A stretch of 64,000 nt of DNA from Chelatococcus sp. HY11 (GCF_018398335.1 NZ_JAHBRX010000002.1:558001-622000), one strand, 5' to 3'. Counted from the first letter of the stretch, positions 1 through 8,984 are shown. Notes: a model not told the origin generated them from the letters alone. Translations and numbers: made by a program.

Positions 1-1
1 C

Positions 2-352
2 CGCCTTGCCCTGCCGCTCCTGCTCGATCCGGATCTGCGAGAACGCGGCTTTGGCCCGTTTGAGGGCGGGCCGGCGATCCCGGGGCTCTGGTCGAGGGAC
101 GCGGAGGACATGGAAACCCTCGAGGCGTTCTCGGGACGTATCGCGCGCGCCCTCTCGCGTCATCTCGACACGTCCTCATCCCTCCTGGTCGCCCATGGCG
201 GTGTCCTGCGCGTGCTCGGCCTCATGCTCGGCGTGACGATTTCCGACGACCTCGTGCGAAACGCCGCGCCGCTGGCCTTCAGCCGGACCGACGCGGATTG
301 GCAGGTGACGGATTGGCAGGTGACGGACTTGTCCGTCGCGATCAATCTCTGA
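2..352 (+). CDS. Histidine phosphatase family protein (3' part)
   Basis: Only the C-terminal part is present; the frame is open from the window's first bases and the start lies outside. The visible protein has LRERGFGPFEG, the segment typical after the first half of the phosphoglycerate-mutase-like fold, and VAHGGVLRVL, which carries the second catalytic histidine. The family removes phosphate from small molecules or proteins through a phosphohistidine; the substrate cannot be read. The last residues contain a duplicated five-residue unit (DWQVT twice) from a 15-bp tandem repeat. The next gene begins about 2 bases after the stop, so the two are probably cotranscribed. Confidence 0.8.
   Translation, partial: RLALPLLLDPDLRERGFGPFEGGPAIPGLWSRDAEDMETLEAFSGRIARALSRHLDTSSSLLVAHGGVLRVLGLMLGVTISDDLVRNAAPLAFSRTDADWQVTDWQVTDLSVAINL
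296..325 (+). repeat. 15-bp tandem duplication inside a coding end
   Basis: The unit gattggcaggtgacg occurs twice in a row without mismatch. It keeps the reading frame and doubles DWQVT near the phosphatase C-terminus. An exact duplication suggests a recent replication-slippage event. Confidence 0.9.
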
Positions 353-354
353 CA

Positions 355-1233
355 ATGGATTTGGCAAGCATGGCACAGGATTTTCGTATCGTTCAGGTCT
401 CGGATCTGCACCTGAGCGGCACACGCGCGCGCTATCAGGACAACTGGGAGATCACGCTGGAGTGGATCGAAGCCGAGAAACCTGATCTCGTCGTGGTCAG
501 TGGCGATGTCGCTTTGTCGGACCCCGATGTGGTCGACGATCTCGTTTTCGCGCGGCGCCAGCTCGACCGCATCAACGTGCCCTGGCGGGTCATCCCGGGC
601 AACCACGATATCGGCGACAACGTCGTGTCGGGCGGAATGGCCAAGTCGGTCGACGTCGAGCGACGGCAGCGCTGGCTTGACCTCTTCGGACCCGACTACT
701 GGCATGAGGCCTGCGGTCAGTGGACGGCGATCGGCGTCAATGCCCAGATCCTGAACTCCGATGGTTTGTCCGCCGAGGAGGAGCAAAGCGAATGGCTGGC
801 GCGGACATTGGCCGGGATCCCGCGCGAGCGGCCGATCGCGCTCTTCGTCCACAAGCCGCTGTTCATGGATCATCCCTCGGAGGCGAGCGTCACCTCGGAT
901 TGCCTAGATCCCGAGGCGCGCCAACGCCTGCTGCGCCCCTTTGCCGACAAATCGTTGAAGCTCGTCGCTTGCGGTCACAAGCACCAGTACCGCTCCTTTG
1001 GCATCAACGGCGTCGTCCACATCTGGGCGCCCGCCACGAGCGCCGTCAATCACCCTCCGGAGGTGAAAATGTGGGGCCTGCGCGAGGTGGGCTTTGTGGA
1101 CATTCGCCTGAGCGAGCACGGCATTCGGCAACGGCTCGTCGGACGCGACATGCTGTTCCGCCACGAGTCCTACATCTACGCCAATGAATATGGCTCGGCG
1201 GCGGCAGGACCGGAGCAGCCGGTCTCCCGATGA
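355..1233 (+). CDS. Metallophosphoesterase (calcineurin-like)
   Basis: A 292-residue protein with the full dinuclear-metal phosphoesterase signature: D17-x-H19 in SDLHLSG, G50-D51, G-N-H-D at 82-85, a histidine in FVHKP and a late GHKHQ motif. This resembles the class III cyclic-nucleotide phosphodiesterase/glycerophosphodiesterase type; the true substrate is unknown. It is probably cytoplasmic, as no signal peptide is seen. The start at 355 follows the upstream stop by 2 bases; an ATG at 370 is an alternative and neither has a strong ribosome site. The stop overlaps the next start by 4 bases, giving a phosphatase-phosphoesterase-regulator operon. Confidence 0.85.
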   Translation: MDLASMAQDFRIVQVSDLHLSGTRARYQDNWEITLEWIEAEKPDLVVVSGDVALSDPDVVDDLVFARRQLDRINVPWRVIPGNHDIGDNVVSGGMAKSVDVERRQRWLDLFGPDYWHEACGQWTAIGVNAQILNSDGLSAEEEQSEWLARTLAGIPRERPIALFVHKPLFMDHPSEASVTSDCLDPEARQRLLRPFADKSLKLVACGHKHQYRSFGINGVVHIWAPATSAVNHPPEVKMWGLREVGFVDIRLSEHGIRQRLVGRDMLFRHESYIYANEYGSAAAGPEQPVSR

Positions 1234-2228
1234 CACCTCCGGATAAGGACAATCATGAGCCCGCCCGCGGGGAAGCGCTGCCTCTTGGCGGCGGCGAGGA
1301 AAGCCGGCTGCAGCTCGCCACCCGCGTCGCCTGGATGTATTTCATCGAGGGATTGAAGCAGGAGGATATCGCTGTCGCCCTGGGCATCAGCCGCATGCGC
1401 GTCAATCGCCTGCTCGCGGCGGCGCGGGACGAGGGCCTGGTGCGCATCGACATCACCTCTCCCTTTCGCAGCAGCGCCGACTGCGAGGGGCGCCTGCGGG
1501 CCGCCTTCGGCCTGCGCGAGGTGGTGTTGGCGCCGACCGCGTCGAAGCCGGACCAGATCGACGTGGTCGTCGGCCACGCGCTCGGCAGCTACCTCAACGG
1601 ACGGCTCGCCAACGGCATGACCGTGGGCGTGCATCATGGGCGCTCGCCACACGCCATGTTCCAGGGGCTCAAGCCCGCCGTGATGCCGGATACCGCCATC
1701 GTCGCCCTGAAGGGCAGCCTGTCGGCGGAAGGCCGGATGGCGCCCTATGAGACGGTCGCGCGGCTTGCCCTGACGCTGCAGGCCAGTTGCTACCAGCTCG
1801 CGGCGCCGAGTTACGCCCGCACGACTCAGGAACATGAGCTGTTCACGCGCCTGCCGATGGTCGAGGCCGTCATGCGCCGCGCCGCGGCCTGCGACCTCGC
1901 GATCCTCACCGCGAGCCGTATCACCGACGACGGCGGTCTGGTCGGCTATGGCTACATCAGTCCTGCCGAAGCGAAGGCCCTGCGCGAACGCGGCGCGGTC
2001 GGCGCCGTGCTCGGCACCTTCATCGATGCCGACGGGCAGGTCATCGACCACGAGCTCAACCATCGGCAGATCGGGCTCGGCTTCGACGACCTCGCCGCCG
2101 TGCCTGAGGTCATCCTGACCGGCGCCGGCCCCGGCAAGGTGCTCGCGCTCCGGGCCGCGCTGACGCGGCGGCTCGCGACCGTTTTCGTGACCGACGAACA
2201 GACGGCGGAGCAGATTCTGGCCGCGTGA
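1230..2228 (+). CDS. SorC-family sugar-responsive transcriptional regulator
   Basis: A 332-residue protein with an N-terminal helix-turn-helix at about residues 27-65 (YFIEGLKQEDIAVALGIS followed by a recognition helix) and a C-terminal SorC/DeoR-like effector domain that normally binds a phosphorylated sugar. Family members repress or activate sugar and polyol operons. It overlaps the metallophosphoesterase by 4 bases (ATGA), so it is translationally coupled and probably regulates the operon it ends, most of which lies left of the window. The effector cannot be predicted. Confidence 0.88.
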   Translation: MTPPDKDNHEPARGEALPLGGGEESRLQLATRVAWMYFIEGLKQEDIAVALGISRMRVNRLLAAARDEGLVRIDITSPFRSSADCEGRLRAAFGLREVVLAPTASKPDQIDVVVGHALGSYLNGRLANGMTVGVHHGRSPHAMFQGLKPAVMPDTAIVALKGSLSAEGRMAPYETVARLALTLQASCYQLAAPSYARTTQEHELFTRLPMVEAVMRRAAACDLAILTASRITDDGGLVGYGYISPAEAKALRERGAVGAVLGTFIDADGQVIDHELNHRQIGLGFDDLAAVPEVILTGAGPGKVLALRAALTRRLATVFVTDEQTAEQILAA

Positions 2229-2367
2229 GCCGAGACACGGTTTCATGCGCGGTTTCATGGCGGAAGGACATCGTTCCGTCCGTCATCGCCGCGCGACTGG
2301 ACCCCGCTCCGCTCCCGAAGGACAATGCCCAAATGGTCGCCTGACCGCCATGACGTGAGAGCAATCC

Positions 2368-2853
2368 ATGGGCGTAGCATTTCTCCATTCGCGCGGGACC
2401 GAGATGCCGATCAAGATCCCGGCCATAGGGCTCGATCTCTTCGTCCGCATGCCCCCGGACGCGAGTGATGGCGCGGTCTGCATCATCGAGACCATCAACG
2501 CGCCGAACGCTGGTCCGCCCAGACATCGCCATCGGGAAGCCGAGATATTCCGTGTCATTGAAGGTCGCTATCTCTACGAGGTAGACGGACGCCGCTTCTT
2601 CGCCGAGGAAGGAGACATCGTCAGTATTCCGGGGGGCGGGGTACATGGCTTCGTCAATGTCACGAGCCAGCCGGCACGGCAGCTCGTGATGATCATGCCG
2701 GCGTTCGACGCGCGCCGTTTCTTCACTGAGCTCGGGCAGATCATGGAGCATGGGCTCCCCGACGCGGCGCTCCTCAACGCCTTTGGCCAGCGCTGGAACG
2801 TGGAATTCCTGGGGCCCCCGGTTCGGGCGACCGACGGGACGCGTGAACCATGA
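2368..2853 (+). CDS. Cupin-domain protein
   Basis: A 161-residue single-domain cupin. Motif 1 is GPPRHRHREAEIFRVIEG, with two histidines and a glutamate for metal binding; motif 2 is GDIVSIPGGGVHGFVN, with the last histidine. Such proteins range from small dioxygenases and isomerases to sensors. The tail after the barrel (residues 115-161) is predicted helical. It stands alone between a regulator and the first ku gene. Its stop lies inside the long upstream extension of the ku frame, but the likely ku start is 75 bases downstream. Function is unassigned beyond the fold. Confidence 0.75.
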   Translation: MGVAFLHSRGTEMPIKIPAIGLDLFVRMPPDASDGAVCIIETINAPNAGPPRHRHREAEIFRVIEGRYLYEVDGRRFFAEEGDIVSIPGGGVHGFVNVTSQPARQLVMIMPAFDARRFFTELGQIMEHGLPDAALLNAFGQRWNVEFLGPPVRATDGTREP

Positions 2854-2927
2854 TGCCGTTGGAACGGGCGATGCATTCGATGGAACCACAAAGCCCACGA
2901 GCGATTGAGCTGTCGGAGGTAAACGCG

Positions 2928-3731
2928 ATGGCCCGACGCTCCTTCTGGAAAGGGTATCTCAAGCTTTCACTCGTCACCTGCGCAGTGTCGATGACCCCCG
3001 CTCTGTCCGAGAGCGAGAAAGTCCGGTTCCATACGCTCAATCGCAAGACGGGCAATCGCGTTGTCAGCCGATACTTCGATTCAGGCAGCGGCAAGCCGGT
3101 CGCCGAGGACGAGGCGGTCAAGGGTTACCCGCGGGGCGATGACGAGTACGTCATGCTTGACGATGACGAACTCGAGGCTGTCGCACTGGAAAGCACCCGC
3201 ACCATCGATATCGAGACCTTCGTTCCGATCGATAGCATCGACTGGATCTGGTACGACAGGCCCCATTATCTCACGCCGGACGACAAGGTCGGCGAGGAGG
3301 CCTATTCGGTCATTCGCGATGCGATGGCGGCGACGAACACCGGCGGGATCGCCCGGGTGGTGATGTATCGGCGTGAGCGAGCCGTTCTGCTGAAGCCGCA
3401 CGACAACGGCATCGTGGTCTGGACCTTGCGCTACGGCGACGAGGTGCGCGAGGGCGCCAGCCACTGGCCTGACCCGTCGAAGAGCAAGCCGGATCAGAAA
3501 TTGCTGCGCCTGGTCAGCCAGTTGATCGACGAGCGGACGCGTCCCTGGGATCCATCCATGGCGGAAGACCCGGTCCAGGAGAAGTTGCTGGACATCATTG
3601 CCGCCAAGAAAAAGGGACGTAAACGCCCGGCGGCGCGCAAGAGCGAGCCGGCACCGCCAACCAATGTCATCAACATCATGGACGCCCTGAAGAAGAGCAT
3701 CGCCTCCGAGAAACAGACGAAGGGCCGTTAG
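2928..3731 (+). CDS. ku: Ku protein for non-homologous end joining (copy 1)
   Basis: A 267-residue bacterial Ku. The N-terminus (MARRSFWKGYLKLSLVTC) is the classic Ku core opening, and the body carries the conserved FHTLN, VKGYP and FVPID-like segments. It would form a homodimeric ring on broken DNA ends and recruit LigD. The frame extends upstream to 2850, but the ATG at 2928 has a strong GGAGGT site 7 bases before it and matches the family start. The C-terminal tail is lysine-rich but short. It converges on ligD with only 13 bases between the stops. It is clearly diverged from the second Ku beyond ligD, so it is not a recent duplicate. Confidence 0.93.
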   Translation: MARRSFWKGYLKLSLVTCAVSMTPALSESEKVRFHTLNRKTGNRVVSRYFDSGSGKPVAEDEAVKGYPRGDDEYVMLDDDELEAVALESTRTIDIETFVPIDSIDWIWYDRPHYLTPDDKVGEEAYSVIRDAMAATNTGGIARVVMYRRERAVLLKPHDNGIVVWTLRYGDEVREGASHWPDPSKSKPDQKLLRLVSQLIDERTRPWDPSMAEDPVQEKLLDIIAAKKKGRKRPAARKSEPAPPTNVINIMDALKKSIASEKQTKGR

Positions 3732-3744
3732 GTCTGGCTTGCCT

Positions 3745-6333
3745 TTATCCGGTCTTCTTGCCCGCCGCCTTCTTGCGGCCGCGCCGCGCGGTCTCCAATG
3801 GCGCAGCCGCGCGATGGAAGCCATCCCAAGGGTCGCTGGTGAGCGCGGCCAATCGCGTCGGCATGGTCTCGACCGTGAAATAAGCAGGCCCGATGGCGGG
3901 CCCTAACTCCTCCCACGCAATGGGTGCCGAAACCGCGGCACCTGGCCGGGCTCGCGTGGAATAGGGCGCGACCGCGGTCATGCCGCGCTGGTTGCGCAGA
4001 TAGTCTATGAGGATCTTGCCGCGTCGCTTTGACTTGGTGATCGTCGCGACATACCGGTCGGGATCTTCGGCGGCCATGGCATCGGCGAGTGCCTTGGTGA
4101 AGGCCTTCACGGCTGGCCAGTCGGCTTTCGGCTTGAGCGGCGCAACCACATGCAATCCCTTGCCGCCCGACGTCTTGACGAAGGCGGCAAGCCCGGCATC
4201 CGTCAGGCGCTGACGCACCTCCTGCGCGGCATCGATCACGGCTTGCCAGGGCACACCTTCGCCGGGATCGAGATCCATAACGATCCGGTCGGGGTGCTCC
4301 CAATCGGTCACGGTCGATCCCCAGGGATGAATTTCCAACACCGCCGACTGCACAAGTCCGATCAGCCCGTCGAGATCGTTGATGCTGATCAGCGGCTGTT
4401 CATCCACGTCCTTGGGATCCTTGATGAGCACGATGTTCGGGTTCAAGCCCTTCCAGGCATGCTTCTGGAAGAACTTCTCGCCCGTGATGCCGCTCGGGCA
4501 GCGCAGAAGCGCGAGCGGCCTTCCCACGAGATGAGGCGCGATATGACGCCAGACCTCGGCATAATAGTTCGCCAGGCCTTCCTTGGTGACGCCCTCATCA
4601 GGCCAGTAGAGGCGATCGGGATGGGTGAGCTTGACCCTTCGGCCCGGTGAGGACGGCGCCTTGGCAGCTTGTTTCGGTACTTCGCGTATGATCTCTCGGG
4701 CATCCTTGTCCTCCCGCAGCCCACGGAAAGAAGCGTGGCGCAGGTGCCCATCCGCGGTCCAGGCGCGGAACTCGATTTCCGCCACCAGCGTAGGCTGCAC
4801 ATAGCGGACCTGACGTCTTTCCTCCGCTGTCAGGGCTTCCGTGAAGGGACTCGACGGAATGCGGATGCTCTCCAGCTTGCGAAACAGATCCTCCGCGATG
4901 GCTCCCGTGAAGCCGGTTCCCACGCGGCCGACATGCTGGAGCTCATCGCCGTCATAGACGCCGAGCACGAGCGAGCCGATGGCGCGCGAGGACACCGTGG
5001 ACGGTACATAGCCGGCAATGACGAATTCCTGCCTCGCCGAGCACTTGGATTTAACCCAGCTTTTGCTGCGGCCATCTCGATACGGGGCGTCGCGTAGTTT
5101 CGAGACAATGCCCTCAAGGCTCAGCCGGCAGGCATGGCGCAGCACCAGCGCGCCACTTTCCATGAAATGACCGCTGTAACGGATCAGTCCGTCATTGTTC
5201 GTGCCGATGATCTGTTCGAGCAAGCCTTTGCGCGCGGTCAGGGTCAGACCGCGCAGGTCATAGCCATCGAGATAGAGCAGATCGAAGCCATAGAAGAGAA
5301 AATGATCAGTGCGCCCCTCACTGAGCGCTGCCTGCAAGGCCGAGAAGTCGGAGGCGCCGGCACCGGTTTCCACAATGAGTTCGCCGTCGATGATGGCGCT
5401 ATCGAGCGGAAGCGCCTTGAGCGCGGCTGGAACCGCCGCGCCGAACTTTTCCGTCCAGTCGAGACCGCTGCGCGTCAGCAGCTTGACACTGCCAGCCTCG
5501 ATACGCGCCTGGAGCCGGTAGCCGTCGAACTTGATCTCATGGAGCCAGCGCTCGCCAGCCGGCGCTTTGGCGACAAGCGTGGCGAGCATCGGCGGAACAA
5601 AATCAGGCATCCGCGCCTTCTTGGCCCCCTTGACCGTCGAGGGGTCCGGGGCCTTGCCATGAACCGGCCCGGCTGAGGCCTCCGGCTTGACGGAAGGCGC
5701 GGTTTGGGCAGGCATCTTCGCCGATTTTCTGATACGTCCGGTCTTTGAGGACCAGCCCGGAGCCTCACCAGCCACATCCGCGACTTCTCGGCCCGTTTTC
5801 ACCGATTCCGGGCGTTCCTCCAGGATGTCGGTGGCGTCCTCGGGGCGAGCGAATCCATCCTCGCCCTTGATGAGCAGCCAGTTCTCGCGCTTTTCCCCGG
5901 GCTTGCCGTGCATGCGCACCAGATGCCAGCGGCCACGGAGCTTCTCACCATGAAGCTCGAATTCGAGATGACCCTTGGAGTAGCCCTTATGGGCATCCCC
6001 TATGGGCGACCAGGTGCCGCGATCCCACACGAGCACGGTCCCCCCGCCATATTCCCCCTTGGGAATGGTGCCCTCGAAGTCGCCATACTCAAGCGGATGA
6101 TCCTCGACATGGACGGCTAGTCGCTTCTCCCCGGGCACAAGGCTCGGCCCCCGCGTCACGGCCCAGCTCTTCAGAACTCCATCCATCTCGAGCCGGAAGT
6201 CATAATGGAGCCGGCGCGCGTCGTGCTTCTGAATGACGAAACTGTCACCCGATGCACGGGATCGTCGACCGCGCGGCTCGGCAGTTGTGCGGAAATTGCG
6301 CTTGCTGCGGTAGGTTTCAAGTTGGTTGACCAT
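3745..6333 (-). CDS. ligD: Multifunctional ATP-dependent DNA ligase LigD
   Basis: An 862-residue repair enzyme with three domains in the order phosphoesterase, ligase, polymerase. The phosphoesterase domain (about 25-165) shows QKHDARRLHYDFRLE and HPLEYGDFEG with its metal histidines. The ligase domain (about 245-540) has the nucleotidyl-transfer motif K268-F-D-G-Y-R. The polymerase/primase domain (about 565-840) has YWPDEG and the metal-binding DLDPGEG. With Ku it trims, fills and seals double-strand breaks. A low-complexity linker rich in A, P and K (about 195-245) joins phosphoesterase and ligase. It lies just downstream of the second ku gene on the same strand, 15 bases apart, so those two form an operon. 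Confidence 0.96.
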   Translation of the reverse strand: MVNQLETYRSKRNFRTTAEPRGRRSRASGDSFVIQKHDARRLHYDFRLEMDGVLKSWAVTRGPSLVPGEKRLAVHVEDHPLEYGDFEGTIPKGEYGGGTVLVWDRGTWSPIGDAHKGYSKGHLEFELHGEKLRGRWHLVRMHGKPGEKRENWLLIKGEDGFARPEDATDILEERPESVKTGREVADVAGEAPGWSSKTGRIRKSAKMPAQTAPSVKPEASAGPVHGKAPDPSTVKGAKKARMPDFVPPMLATLVAKAPAGERWLHEIKFDGYRLQARIEAGSVKLLTRSGLDWTEKFGAAVPAALKALPLDSAIIDGELIVETGAGASDFSALQAALSEGRTDHFLFYGFDLLYLDGYDLRGLTLTARKGLLEQIIGTNNDGLIRYSGHFMESGALVLRHACRLSLEGIVSKLRDAPYRDGRSKSWVKSKCSARQEFVIAGYVPSTVSSRAIGSLVLGVYDGDELQHVGRVGTGFTGAIAEDLFRKLESIRIPSSPFTEALTAEERRQVRYVQPTLVAEIEFRAWTADGHLRHASFRGLREDKDAREIIREVPKQAAKAPSSPGRRVKLTHPDRLYWPDEGVTKEGLANYYAEVWRHIAPHLVGRPLALLRCPSGITGEKFFQKHAWKGLNPNIVLIKDPKDVDEQPLISINDLDGLIGLVQSAVLEIHPWGSTVTDWEHPDRIVMDLDPGEGVPWQAVIDAAQEVRQRLTDAGLAAFVKTSGGKGLHVVAPLKPKADWPAVKAFTKALADAMAAEDPDRYVATITKSKRRGKILIDYLRNQRGMTAVAPYSTRARPGAAVSAPIAWEELGPAIGPAYFTVETMPTRLAALTSDPWDGFHRAAAPLETARRGRKKAAGKKTG

Positions 6334-6348
6334 GTCAGACCGCTCCTG

Positions 6349-7293
6349 TCAGCCAGCACGGCGTCGCGCCGACGCGGTCTTGGCCTTGGCCGTGGTCACT
6401 GTCTTCCTGTTCGAGCCGGCTGAAGATTTCCGCCCTGGGCCGTCCTTCGCATCTTTCGCCGGCTTCGCCTTTCGGCCACGCGCGGATTTACGTGTTCCCT
6501 GATCGAGACCCGCACTTTCACGCAAAGCTTCCATGAGATCGACGACCTTGCCGGCGGGACGGCGCTTCGGTGCGACTATCTTCCGGCCTTCCAGCTTCGC
6601 CTTCACGAGCTCGGCAAGCGCGGCCTCGTAACGGTCCTCGAAGGCAGCCGGATCATAGACGCCGGCTTTCGTCTTGATGATATGCTCGGCAAGTTGAAGC
6701 ATCTCACCCTTGATGCGCAACGACGGCACATCGCTGAAGGCATTGTCGGCTGACCGGACCTCGTAGTTGAAATTCAAGGTCGTGGCGATGAGGCCGTCGC
6801 CCTCGGCGCGGACGATAACACTGCGGACACGCCGGAAGAGAACGGTCTGCGCCAGGGCGGCGACCTTCTTCCGGCTCATGCCCTCTCGGATCAGCACATA
6901 AGCCTCTTCCGCCTCCCGGTCAGCGGGCGCGAGGAAATACGGCCGATCGAAATAGATGTCGTCCACATCGCTGCAGTGAATGAAGGCCGAGACTGCAAGG
7001 GTCTTGTCGCTTTCAGGAACGGCGGCCGCCACTTCTTCGGGTTCGAGAACGACATAGTCTCCTTCGCCTGTCTCATAACCCTTGACCTGATCCTCCCGAT
7101 CAACGACTGCGCCGGTTTCGCTATCCGCGAACTGACGTTGCAATCGGTGGCCAGTGCGCCGGTTGAGCATGTGGAAAGCGATGCGATCTGAACTCGAGGC
7201 AGCCGTGTACAGCGCAACGCGACAACTGACTTCCCCAACCCGGAGGACACCCTTCCAGTTAGCACGCGTGCTTTCTGATGCTGTCATCAGCAT
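6349..7293 (-). CDS. ku: Ku protein for non-homologous end joining (copy 2)
   Basis: A 314-residue Ku with the core opening NWKGVLRVGEVSCRVALY and conserved FHMLNRRTGHRL, VKGYE and FIHCSDVDDIYFDRPYFL. After the core (about 255 residues) comes a basic tail of about 60 residues rich in K, A, R and S; such tails in bacterial Ku bind DNA and modulate LigD. The start at 7293 is tentative, since an ATG two codons later is equally possible. It is the first gene of a ku-ligD operon and faces a 490-bp AT-richer spacer. Having two non-identical Ku proteins raises the possibility of a heterodimer, as reported in some rhizobia. Confidence 0.93.
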   Translation of the reverse strand: MLMTASESTRANWKGVLRVGEVSCRVALYTAASSSDRIAFHMLNRRTGHRLQRQFADSETGAVVDREDQVKGYETGEGDYVVLEPEEVAAAVPESDKTLAVSAFIHCSDVDDIYFDRPYFLAPADREAEEAYVLIREGMSRKKVAALAQTVLFRRVRSVIVRAEGDGLIATTLNFNYEVRSADNAFSDVPSLRIKGEMLQLAEHIIKTKAGVYDPAAFEDRYEAALAELVKAKLEGRKIVAPKRRPAGKVVDLMEALRESAGLDQGTRKSARGRKAKPAKDAKDGPGRKSSAGSNRKTVTTAKAKTASARRRAG

Positions 7294-7786
7294 AATCCCC
7301 GGGTCTCATTCCCTTCATCTCGCCCTGCGTCTCGGGCCCGCGCCAACAAACTGGGGGCAAGCGTCATTTGGGCTTAACGGCTACCTCTGCTGGAGGTTCC
7401 AACAGCCTGCCTAAACAGCAAAACCCAAATCAGAGAATAAACGCACGAAGATCGCTGCAAATCGTTGTCAACGGAAAGAGATCGCCACGCAGGGAGCGCA
7501 TCGCGACGCATCGCGATAAAATTCCATCGCTCTGCGGAACAACGGTTCGAAAAATTTGTTGTTACTTATAATATCTATAGCAGGCATTAGGGGAGAAGTT
7601 CTCGGGTGAAATTATATATTTTTTCGAGAGCGCGATATCCATTGATGTGTTGGAGTTATGCCTAGTTCCTGCATTGCCGACGCGCAAAGACAATATCGAC
7701 TGCGGCAGGAAATTCCGTATGACTTTCAACCACCTGGCCGGTCGTGGTGGCTTGAAGCTTGATCGGGAGATTTAGGAGGCCTTTCT
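7294..7786. other. AT-rich spacer upstream of the ku-ligD operon
   Basis: No convincing gene. The stretch 7540-7660 is much richer in A and T than its surroundings and contains TATAAT at 7567-7572 without an obvious -35 box at the right distance. A perfect tandem 10-bp repeat lies at 7497-7516. The promoter of the leftward ku-ligD operon, and possibly one for the small rightward gene at 7787, should be here. Confidence 0.5.
7497..7516. repeat. Tandem 10-bp repeat in the ku promoter region
   Basis: The decamer cgcatcgcga occurs twice back to back with no mismatch, about 205-220 bases upstream of the second ku start. One helical turn per unit is a spacing often used by regulators that bind direct repeats; no regulator is identified. 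Confidence 0.6.
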
Positions 7787-8014
7787 ATGGAACGGAACGC
7801 GGAACTGCGCGCGAAAACCCAATCCGAAGATTTGAAGGGCGGAGATCCAATCCCACCCATGCGCGCTGACGACCATTCGACGGCTGATCCCGCTGTGCAG
7901 ACACCAGTCGAGGCGCGACAGGGCTTTCTCGACCGGCCTGTCTTGGTTGTTCTGATCACGGGACTGGTGCTTGCCGCGCTGGCGTGGGTTGCGGTCGAGG
8001 TCTTCGCCGCATAG
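7787..8014 (+). CDS. Small single-pass membrane protein, unknown
   Basis: A 75-residue protein with a polar, charged N-terminal half and one hydrophobic segment near the C-terminus (about residues 51-73, VLVVLITGLVLAALAWVAVEV). No cleavable signal is seen; it looks tail-anchored, with the N-terminus in the cytoplasm. The start is well supported by AGGAGG 7 bases upstream. The family is not recognised. It follows the ku-ligD spacer and is transcribed away from it. Confidence 0.6.
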   Translation: MERNAELRAKTQSEDLKGGDPIPPMRADDHSTADPAVQTPVEARQGFLDRPVLVVLITGLVLAALAWVAVEVFAA

Positions 8015-8092
8015 GCCCCGTGGCTCCGCCGAAGCTTTTCTCCCGCGTCGTCGACCAAGACCTCACAGAAGTCGATGCACAGCCATGGCCGC

Positions 8093-8371
8093 CTAACCGA
8101 GGGACTGCCTCAACTCCGCAAAGCGCCGTTCGAGATAATCAATAGCCTCGCGCGCGGCGTCCGCTTCATCCTCGACGGGCAAAGGCGTGAGCGGCTGAAA
8201 GTTCTTGATCCCCTTTATCACCTCCCGCGCGATCTCGTCGAACTGCTCGGGAAAATTCGGGGTGCCGGCTGATCGTTGCAGCAAGATGACGACAACAGCG
8301 TGGAGCGCATTGGCGAGCAAGGCATTGAAATGTGCATTAGCCCGCCAATAGCGTATGTCGTCTTCGTCCAT
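8093..8371 (-). CDS. Small hypothetical protein
   Basis: A 92-residue, mostly helical and acidic protein, ending in a segment that looks amphipathic (AREAIDYLERRFAELRQSLG). No signal peptide, membrane segment or known motif. The ribosome site before the ATG is weak, so the start is uncertain. It may share a transcript with the small gene at 8515-8745, about 140 bases upstream on the same strand. Confidence 0.5.
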   Translation of the reverse strand: MDEDDIRYWRANAHFNALLANALHAVVVILLQRSAGTPNFPEQFDEIAREVIKGIKNFQPLTPLPVEDEADAAREAIDYLERRFAELRQSLG

Positions 8372-8514
8372 TCAGGCAGCGCCTCTATCCTGACCAGTTA
8401 CCGTTACTTAACGTGCGGATTCAGGATTATCCAGTGAATGCTGTACATGGCGGGCAAGCCGACATCGCTCATGGTGGCAGGCGCGGGCTGTCGTGGGGGA
8501 CGCCAACCCGCTGG

Positions 8515-8745
8515 CTATAGCTGGATGGGGATACCGCGCGCGATCGCGGCGGCCACTATCTCGCGCCGAATTTCGTCCACGGTTCTCCCCAAGAGCGGCA
8601 GCTCACGGAAGATCCTTGCAGCTTCGGCCGTGGCATCGATAGGCTCGCGACTTGTTATGGCGCGGACAAAGAGCTGCTGCATGGCGAGGCTCAGTGGCGC
8701 AACGCTCCCGGAGGAAGGAACCCCTCCAGGGTTATCCTTATTCAT
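8515..8745 (-). CDS. Small hypothetical protein
   Basis: A 76-residue protein with a disordered N-terminus (about 15 residues rich in G, P and S) followed by predicted helices (LAMQQLFVRAITSREPID and RTVDEIRREIVAAAIARG). An AGGGAGA ribosome site 6 bases before the ATG supports it as a real gene. No homology is recognised. It faces the Crp/Fnr regulator gene across a 239-bp spacer. Confidence 0.5.
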   Translation of the reverse strand: MNKDNPGGVPSSGSVAPLSLAMQQLFVRAITSREPIDATAEAARIFRELPLLGRTVDEIRREIVAAAIARGIPIQL

Positions 8746-8984
8746 CGCCGTCTCCCTCTATATCGGGCGGCGGCGCGGACGGCCCGAGTGGTTCCTCGTT
8801 GGCGCAGTATGCGACTCGCACCGACAAGCGCAGTCTTATGTGAAAACTCACTCGGCACCGGGTTTTGTACGGAACCGCACCAAAGCTTGTGGAGGCCGCT
8901 CCGAGCGAGGATTAAAAGCCGCTTCGAGGGCCGGCTGGTAAACGACCCGACAACTTTTCGATCGCGAGCAAGAAGGAGTTCTGA

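Noticed and set aside
2368-2853. The cupin gene as part of the end-joining locus
   Set aside because: It precedes ku1 on the same strand, but cupins have no known role in end joining and the ku gene has its own strong ribosome site, so no functional link is claimed.
7497-7516. Possible CRISPR or minisatellite start
   Set aside because: Only two 10-base units without spacers and no cas-like gene nearby; it is a simple tandem repeat.
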